The notes under the pieces are model-generated. The model saw only the letters and a list, made by a program, of their open reading frames with translations. It was not told the origin of the DNA and did no database searches. This document shows positions 41,914-49,125 of a stretch of 49,125 nucleotides of DNA, in pieces. This DNA is from an uncultured Bacteroidales bacterium (lineage in GTDB: Bacteria; Bacteroidota; Bacteroidia; Bacteroidales; Muribaculaceae), in the NCBI GenBank assembly GCA_902776835.1, contig CACYRK010000024.1, forward strand, positions 1 through 49,125. The letters are read 5' to 3'. Position 1 is the stretch's first letter; each line of letters starts with the position of its first letter. A program made the position numbers and the translations under genes.

Positions 41914-42258
41914 TTAGTTTTCGGTCACTTTTTTTGCCCTCACGGCCACCGGCGCGGCAAAGCCGACCACGAGCGACACCCAGCCCGAAAGGAAGCCCAG
42001 CGACGGATGATAGATCTCCGACAAAAAGTGATACTCGCCTCCCGAGCGAGGCATGGCCGCACCAAGTTCGCTATATACAAAGGCGCCACACAGGGCAGTG
42101 ATACCACCTATGAGCCATATCAACGCTATCGACGTGGCGTTAGTGTTGGCCAACAACTGAAAGCCCAGCGAGGTGAACACGCCAGTGCCAATCATGTTGG
42201 CAATAACAAATGCCGCTGCCGTCTTAGCGTTGAGTTTATAGTGTGTTTTCGCTTTCAA
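41914..42258 (-). pseudogene. Truncated amino-acid permease (APC family), N-terminal remnant
   Basis: Only about 114 residues of a permease that normally has roughly 430-480 remain. The N-terminal part is excellent APC sequence: [23 protein letters not shown] (helix 1, substrate-binding GTGVF), [27 protein letters not shown] (helix 2) and [17 protein letters not shown] (start of helix 3). It then runs into a short non-homologous tail RAKKVTEN and a stop. The first codon is TTG, with a stop just upstream in frame. A -7 box remains at 42347-42340. The remainder is not present elsewhere in the window, so this is a deletion remnant. Confidence 0.85.
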
Positions 42259-42339
42259 ATCTTTTTAAAACGCAATCCTTTTAAACGCAAATAAGTTGAA
42301 AATGACGCTAAGCCCTAATTCTAAGGGATAGAAAGCGTA

Positions 42340-42347
42340 CAAAATTA
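42340..42347 (-). promoter_or_regulatory. -7 box before the permease remnant
   Basis: TAATTTTG on the minus strand; it could now serve the downstream lipoprotein gene at 40738-41880. Confidence 0.45.
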
Positions 42348-42434
42348 GGCACATTAATTCACATGCCTTACCAGCCTTACGCTATTTAACTAATTTTAAT
42401 ACAAAATACAGACACGTGTATGCGCGAGCGTGAG

Positions 42435-42442
42435 TAACTTTG
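42435..42442 (+). promoter_or_regulatory. -7 box of the DUF5672 gene
   Basis: TAACTTTG; the ATG at 42461 would leave a leader of only about 12 nt. A TTG in the box is in frame but cannot be the start. Confidence 0.6.
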
Positions 42443-42460
42443 CATGCGAAAAATGCTGTA

Positions 42461-43297
42461 ATGAGCGAAGAATTTCACACATCGTCATCAGTGCCCACAG
42501 TGATTGTAGTGATTCCCATCTACACCACTGCGTTGAGCGACGCCGAGTTGAGTGCCCTGCGCCACAACTTGCGCGTGCTGGCAAGTCACGACACGGCGGT
42601 GGTGAAGCCGGAGTCGCTCGACCTCACGCCACTATACACGGCATTAGGCATGGAACCGAGTTGGCGCGTAGAAAGTTTCCCCGACGAGTTTTTCGCTGGC
42701 CGCAAGGGCTACAACCGGCTGATGCTGAGCGAGGTGTTCTACGAGCGCTTCCTCGCATGGGAGTATTTGCTCATCATGCAGACCGACGTTTACGTCTTCT
42801 CTGACCGCCTTGACGCCTGGTGCGCGCGAGGCTACGACTACGTGGGCGCACCTTGGCTGCCAAGCATCCGCGAGGTCACGGGCTTCCATCCGCTTCACCG
42901 CCTGGCATGGTGGTTCCGATGCCTGAAAGCCAAGTTCACACGTGGCTTTACCCCACTCGACCTGAAATGGAAATCGGGAAACGGCGGCTTCTCGCTGCGC
43001 CGCGTGAGCAAACTGCACGCCATAGCCCACGAGCACCGCGATGCCATCACAGCCATTGCCGACGGCGGCGACCGCTCGGAGAACTTCGAGGACGTGTTCT
43101 GGTCGGTGCGTGCCAACGAACTAAGCCCGGGCGCGTTACGCATCGCACCATGGCGCGAGGCGCTGGATTTTGCCGTGGAGTCGCACCCCATGATGGCGAT
43201 GCGCGAGACCGGCGGAAAACTGCCCATGGGCACACACGCCTACACGCGCCGGCGCAACCAACGCGAGTGGCGACACTATACCGATTTCCCCGAATAA
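42461..43297 (+). CDS. DUF5672 (putative glycosyltransferase-like) protein
   Basis: The 278-residue cytoplasmic protein matches DUF5672, often found with glycan-synthesis genes and assumed to be a glycosyltransferase. The pattern includes VIVVIPIYTTALSDAELSAL at the N-terminus, YNRLMLSEVFYERFLAWEYLLIMQTDVYVFSDRLD (the QTDVYVF stretch could be the DxD-like nucleotide-sugar site), YDYVGAPWL and GNGGFSLRR. I reject the in-frame TTG at 42440, since it lies in the promoter. No other polysaccharide gene is nearby. Its TAA stop forms the first three bases of a MITE-like inverted repeat. Confidence 0.85.
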   Translation: MSEEFHTSSSVPTVIVVIPIYTTALSDAELSALRHNLRVLASHDTAVVKPESLDLTPLYTALGMEPSWRVESFPDEFFAGRKGYNRLMLSEVFYERFLAWEYLLIMQTDVYVFSDRLDAWCARGYDYVGAPWLPSIREVTGFHPLHRLAWWFRCLKAKFTRGFTPLDLKWKSGNGGFSLRRVSKLHAIAHEHRDAITAIADGGDRSENFEDVFWSVRANELSPGALRIAPWREALDFAVESHPMMAMRETGGKLPMGTHAYTRRRNQREWRHYTDFPE

Positions 43298-43485
43298 ACC
43301 CAAATCGGTCATTAGAAATTATGTCAGAACAGAATTTGTTTTGACAGTATTGCTGTTAATGAAATCGAAGGCATAGCGGGCTATGGCGAGATTTCAGTGG
43401 CGGCAAGACGCCAAAACAAAACTGTTATGGTATAATTAGGAATAAAAAAAAACATGACTCCGTTCTAATGACCGATTTGGGTTTA
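43295..43485. mobile_element. 191-bp MITE-like element with 23-bp perfect terminal inverted repeats
   Basis: The ends 43295-43317 and 43463-43485 are perfect inverted repeats of 23 bp (TAAACCCAAATCGGTCATTA ... and its complement). Inside are further nested hairpins: TGTCAGAACA/TGTTTTGACA (43323-43347), GAAATC/GATTTC (43361-43395) and CATAGC/GCTATG (43372-43385). There is no open frame. A 74-bp right-half copy is at 10535-10608, and a more degenerate relative lies near 26538-26602. No transposase in the window shares the ends. A short target duplication cannot be distinguished because the end bases are themselves TA-rich. Confidence 0.85.
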
Positions 43486-43653
43486 ACTCACCCCGCGGAG
43501 CACGGCCATCGGCAAGCCTCACTTGCTTGTGATGTGGAATTATTTCGTAATAATTAGGTTTCAATATGTTACGAGACAAGTTTTCGCGGCAGTTTATTTC
43601 TTAAATAATGTTTATAGCATCGCCCTTTAGTGTAAAAATTGCATTTTTTTCAG
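43486..43653. other. Intergenic region before the ppdK promoter
   Basis: AT-rich spacer with a small inverted repeat TTATTTCGTAATAA-like stretch near 43541-43553. No tRNA, gene or riboswitch is visible. Confidence 0.4.
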
Positions 43654-43661
43654 TATCTTTG
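43654..43661 (+). promoter_or_regulatory. -7 box of ppdK
   Basis: TATCTTTG 93 bp before the ATG at 43754; the -33 region (TTTAG about 43626) is weak. Confidence 0.6.
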
Positions 43662-43753
43662 CACGTTCTTTTGATAAACGGCGGTTAATAGGCCACTGTT
43701 CATTGATTCTTTCGCATAGAATAATCAGTAAATTTTTAAATAATTTTCTCTAA

Positions 43754-46486
<2,733 letters not shown>

Positions 46487-46496
46487 CAAAAAGAAT

Positions 46497-47273
46497 TCAT
46501 GATTGCCTTGCAGCATTGCGATACTCACCTGGCGACATTCCCGTCTCGCGCTTGAAGAACTTTGAGAAGAACGAGGGATTGGGAAAGTTCAGCGATTCAG
46601 CGATTTGCCAGACAGGCAGGTCGCTGTATTTCAGTTGTAGTTTGGCCTGCTGGATGATGTGGCGGTGAATCCACTGCATGACTGTCTGGCCGCTGACTTC
46701 CCTGATGACGAATCCAAGATGGTTGGGTGTCAGGCAGAGACGGTCGGCATAGAAGGCGATGGCATGTTCACGAGCGGCATGCTCGTTGATGAGAGCGGTA
46801 AAGCGATGAAAAATATCCTCCTGACGGCTGATGGGACGACGCTTCCTTTCTGCGTTTTCCTTATTACGTATAAGGTGGAGTTCGGAGAGAAGCGCCGTTT
46901 GCAAGGCCCGGACAGAGGAAAGTGACAGGGGGTGGCGGTTGACAGTATGCCAGAGCAGACGGAAATACTCGTCGATAAGCAGCCAGTCGTCATCATCAAG
47001 GTGGAATGTCGTACATTCCTTGAAAAGTGTCTCTTTTGGTAACTCCCGATAGGAGAAGGTCTGGATATCGAACTCATCGTCCATCTCTTCAATTTCGAAT
47101 ACGGAGTCGACTGGCACAACAAGCAGCATACCTGTCTGTAAGTCGTGCGGTTCCATATTGATAATGCTGTGAGCATGACCTGAAAGGACGCGCATCACGC
47201 GACCGTCATCCACCCGATAGGGCTGACCTGTCTGGAGAAACTGCTTGCCAAACTTGCGGGCGCTCATGGCCAT
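46497..47273 (-). CDS. AraC family transcriptional regulator
   Basis: The regulator has a cupin-like N-terminal sensing domain (SGHAHSIINMEPHDLQTGMLLVVP) and a C-terminal pair of helix-turn-helices (INEHAAREHAIAFYADRLCLTPNHLGFVIREVSGQTVMQWIHRH; SDLPVWQIAESLNFPNPSFFSKFFKRETGMSPGEYRN). I start it at ATG 47273 (258 residues). The frame is open to a TTG at 47363, and the segment LEHLAGDDHGEYVGDDLF there also looks family-like, so a longer protein is possible, overlapping the divergent hydrolase. It converges on ppdK with a 10-bp gap. It probably controls the adjacent hydrolase. Its composition appears less GC-rich than the neighbouring housekeeping genes. Confidence 0.88.
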   Translation of the reverse strand: MAMSARKFGKQFLQTGQPYRVDDGRVMRVLSGHAHSIINMEPHDLQTGMLLVVPVDSVFEIEEMDDEFDIQTFSYRELPKETLFKECTTFHLDDDDWLLIDEYFRLLWHTVNRHPLSLSSVRALQTALLSELHLIRNKENAERKRRPISRQEDIFHRFTALINEHAAREHAIAFYADRLCLTPNHLGFVIREVSGQTVMQWIHRHIIQQAKLQLKYSDLPVWQIAESLNFPNPSFFSKFFKRETGMSPGEYRNAARQS

Positions 47274-47331
47274 GAATAAATCATCGCCTACATACTCACC
47301 GTGGTCATCACCAGCCAAGTGTTCTAAAATT

Positions 47332-49086
47332 ATGGCAAACGTAAAAGAAATGATGATTCGCAAGGAGTCGCTGAAGTATCGCGACGTGCGTGAGTATGAA
47401 GGAAAGTTCTATGACTGGAAGGCTGGCGAACACCTGTTGCAGAAAGGTATGGTGGTTGATGAGATATTCCACCCTCTGGAGCACGACATCGTATTCGAAA
47501 AGGACCTGCAGGTGACGCTGCGCGACGGGGTGAAGATTCTGACGGATGTGTATCTGCCAGCCGACACTGACGAGCCGCTGCCCGCCATCATCGCCTGGAG
47601 CCCCTACGGCAAGAATTCGGGCAATGCCGACCGCTTTAAGAACCTCTTCGGGCTGCTGGGACTCGATCAGAAGCGCATGAGTGGCTTGCAGAAGTTTGAG
47701 GGACCAGACCCCGACTTCTGGTGCGCCAACGGCTATGCCATTGTCTATCCCGATCCGCGCGGCATCGGACGTTCGGAGGGCGACAGCACCATGCTGGGCA
47801 CACAGGAGGGCGAGGACGGCGCCGACCTCGTGGAGTGGGTGGCCCGTCAGCCGTGGTGCAACGGCAAGGTGGCCATGAGCGGTACGTCGTACCTGAGTTT
47901 CTCGCAGTGGTTCATTGCTGCCGAACGGCCCGAGCATCTGGTGTGCACACAGGTGACGGAGGCACTGACTGACGGCTACCGCGACATGTGCCTCGTGGGC
48001 GGCATGCCCGACTATGTGTTTACAGAGGGCATTCAGAACAACCACGAGGGCTTCGGGCTGCGAGAGGACGTGGCCGAGGAAAGCCGCCAGTACCCCTTTG
48101 CCAACCATCCGCTGTGGCAGGACAAGATTGCCCGCGTGTGGGACATCGAGATTCCAATACTCGTGGTAGCATCGTACTCGAACGTGCTGCATACCGACGG
48201 AACCTTCCGCGCCTGGCGGCAGTTGGGCTCAAAAGAAAAGTGGCTGCGCATCCACGACAATCTGGAGTGGCAGGACTACTACGAGCCGAAATATGTGGAG
48301 GAACGCCTGCGCTTCTTCGACTATTATATGAAAGGCATCGACAACGGCTGGAAGGACACCCCGACCGTGCGCTACTGTCTGCACGACATGGAGGGCGGCA
48401 ACAAGGTGGACCAGCCCGCCACGGCCTTCCCACCGACCAACACAGAATACAAGAAATATTATCTCAATGGTCTAGCCCGTCAACTCCAGAACGAGGCTCC
48501 TACTCAGGACGTGCCAGCAATCTACCTCTGCGAGAGCGACGCGCCCAAGGCTTCATTCTATCTGCCAATAACTGAAGAAACGAGTTTCATTGGCTATCCC
48601 AATGCTCATCTTTATGTAGAGGCTGATGGTAGCGACGAGATGGACCTCTTCCTCATCGTGCAGAAACTGGACCGCCACTACAACGTGCTGCGCCAGTTCA
48701 CCATCCCCGCCACCTCGCCCAAGACCCACGACATGCTGGAGAACCACGGTGGCGTGGCTAAGTACAGCGGTGCATACGGCCGCCTGCGCGTCAGCCGTCG
48801 CCATCTTGACGAGCAACTCAGCACCGACATCATCCCCGTTCAGAGTTTTGATCGCGAGGAAAAACTTTCGAAGGGAGAAATCGTTGAAATAGAAGTATCT
48901 CTGGCTCCCACTGGCATGACCTTCTATCCCGGCGAGTTCCTCCGCTTCATGGTCAGCAGTCAGAACATCACGGGTAACGTACACCCCGGCGTTCCCGCCT
49001 ATGTCTCTAAGGACAATCACGGCAAGCACATCATCCACTGTGGTGGTGAATACCAGAGTTATCTACAAATTGGAATCCTGAAATAA
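47332..49086 (+). CDS. CocE/NonD family alpha/beta hydrolase (X-Pro dipeptidyl-peptidase S15-like)
   Basis: The 584-residue cytoplasmic hydrolase has no signal peptide. The alpha/beta domain shows VTLRDGVKILTDVYLPADTDEPLPAIIAWSPYGK, YPDPRGIGRSEG and the nucleophile elbow GTSY with Ser186. A cap region follows, and the C-terminal jelly-roll domain of the family comes with YLCESDAPKASFYLPI and PTGMTFYPGEFLRFMVSS. Family members hydrolyse esters or X-Pro peptides; the substrate here is unknown. I start at ATG 47332; upstream in-frame codons would overlap the divergent AraC gene. Confidence 0.9.
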   Translation: MANVKEMMIRKESLKYRDVREYEGKFYDWKAGEHLLQKGMVVDEIFHPLEHDIVFEKDLQVTLRDGVKILTDVYLPADTDEPLPAIIAWSPYGKNSGNADRFKNLFGLLGLDQKRMSGLQKFEGPDPDFWCANGYAIVYPDPRGIGRSEGDSTMLGTQEGEDGADLVEWVARQPWCNGKVAMSGTSYLSFSQWFIAAERPEHLVCTQVTEALTDGYRDMCLVGGMPDYVFTEGIQNNHEGFGLREDVAEESRQYPFANHPLWQDKIARVWDIEIPILVVASYSNVLHTDGTFRAWRQLGSKEKWLRIHDNLEWQDYYEPKYVEERLRFFDYYMKGIDNGWKDTPTVRYCLHDMEGGNKVDQPATAFPPTNTEYKKYYLNGLARQLQNEAPTQDVPAIYLCESDAPKASFYLPITEETSFIGYPNAHLYVEADGSDEMDLFLIVQKLDRHYNVLRQFTIPATSPKTHDMLENHGGVAKYSGAYGRLRVSRRHLDEQLSTDIIPVQSFDREEKLSKGEIVEIEVSLAPTGMTFYPGEFLRFMVSSQNITGNVHPGVPAYVSKDNHGKHIIHCGGEYQSYLQIGILK

Positions 49087-49100
49087 TCATCAAACACTGA

Positions 49101-49125
49101 TATGCGTATGAAAACAATATTGAAC
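49101..49125 (+). CDS. Start of a further gene, cut by the window end
   Basis: After the hydrolase stop an ATG at 49101 (or 49107) opens MRMKTILN and runs to the window edge. The basic start followed by hydrophobic residues could begin a signal peptide, but only eight codons are visible. It may be co-transcribed with the hydrolase (14-bp gap). Confidence 0.35.

Noticed and set aside
43298..43753. tRNA or small RNA gene near ppdK
   Set aside because: No cloverleaf or CCA end is visible; the hairpins belong to the MITE-like element.

Overview
The window reads as chromosomal DNA of a gut-type Bacteroidales. The evidence is the recurring Bacteroidetes promoter (-33 TTTG, about 20-21 bp spacer, -7 TAnnTTTG) in front of most transcription units, lineage-typical families (DUF4295, DUF4835, fused CcsBA, BspA-like leucine-rich repeats, 620-aa PurF, short RpoD without region 1.1) and the order rpmB-rpmG-DUF4295. 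The high G+C for this order and the family mix fit Muribaculaceae or a relative; that placement is inference.

Layout. 1-653: an outward (leftward) promoter, a GC-rich 86-bp x3 tandem repeat, and the nfn promoter. 654-2932: two-subunit NADH/ferredoxin:NADP-type flavoprotein pair (nfnA, gltA/nfnB). 3159-10129: the most unusual block: a stand-alone LytTR regulator and a secreted caspase-like protease in one operon, three paralogous, extremely acidic single-pass membrane proteins each behind a near-copy of the same promoter, then a secreted Sel1-repeat protein. 10130-10736: a cluster of intergenic palindromes and a half copy of a mobile repeat. 10737-18537: housekeeping genes (SDR, purF, thioesterase, dprA, rpoD, HerA-like ATPase, a lipoprotein).

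18625-26260, minus strand: rpmB-rpmG-DUF4295, then the tightly overlapping operon dnaN-exonuclease-coaBC-DUF4835-recN-rlmB. 26261-29605: an accessory insert with a BspA-like protein and a SUMF1-like protein that both carry near-identical dockerin pairs; the dnaN promoter region (about 200 bp) is duplicated so that the copies flank the BspA gene. 29636-32073: M13 metallopeptidase and thioredoxin. 32401-38667: a four-gene operon porin-imelysin-dihaem oxidoreductase-CcsBA, which couples a putative iron/metal uptake module to its own cytochrome c maturation protein. 39022-41880: C69 dipeptidase and an unknown lipoprotein, preceded by the stump of an amino-acid permease.

42461-49125: a DUF5672 protein whose stop codon lies in the terminal inverted repeat of a 191-bp MITE-like element; pyruvate phosphate dikinase whose last codons are replaced by a transcription terminator hairpin; then a divergent AraC regulator/CocE-type hydrolase pair that looks like an accessory insertion, and the first codons of another gene.

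Best candidates for something undescribed are the acidic-paralogue/caspase-like cluster (3159-10129), the terminator upstream of the ppdK stop codon, and the duplicated dnaN promoter driving a dockerin-tagged surface protein. All assignments come from reading the sequence; no database search was run.
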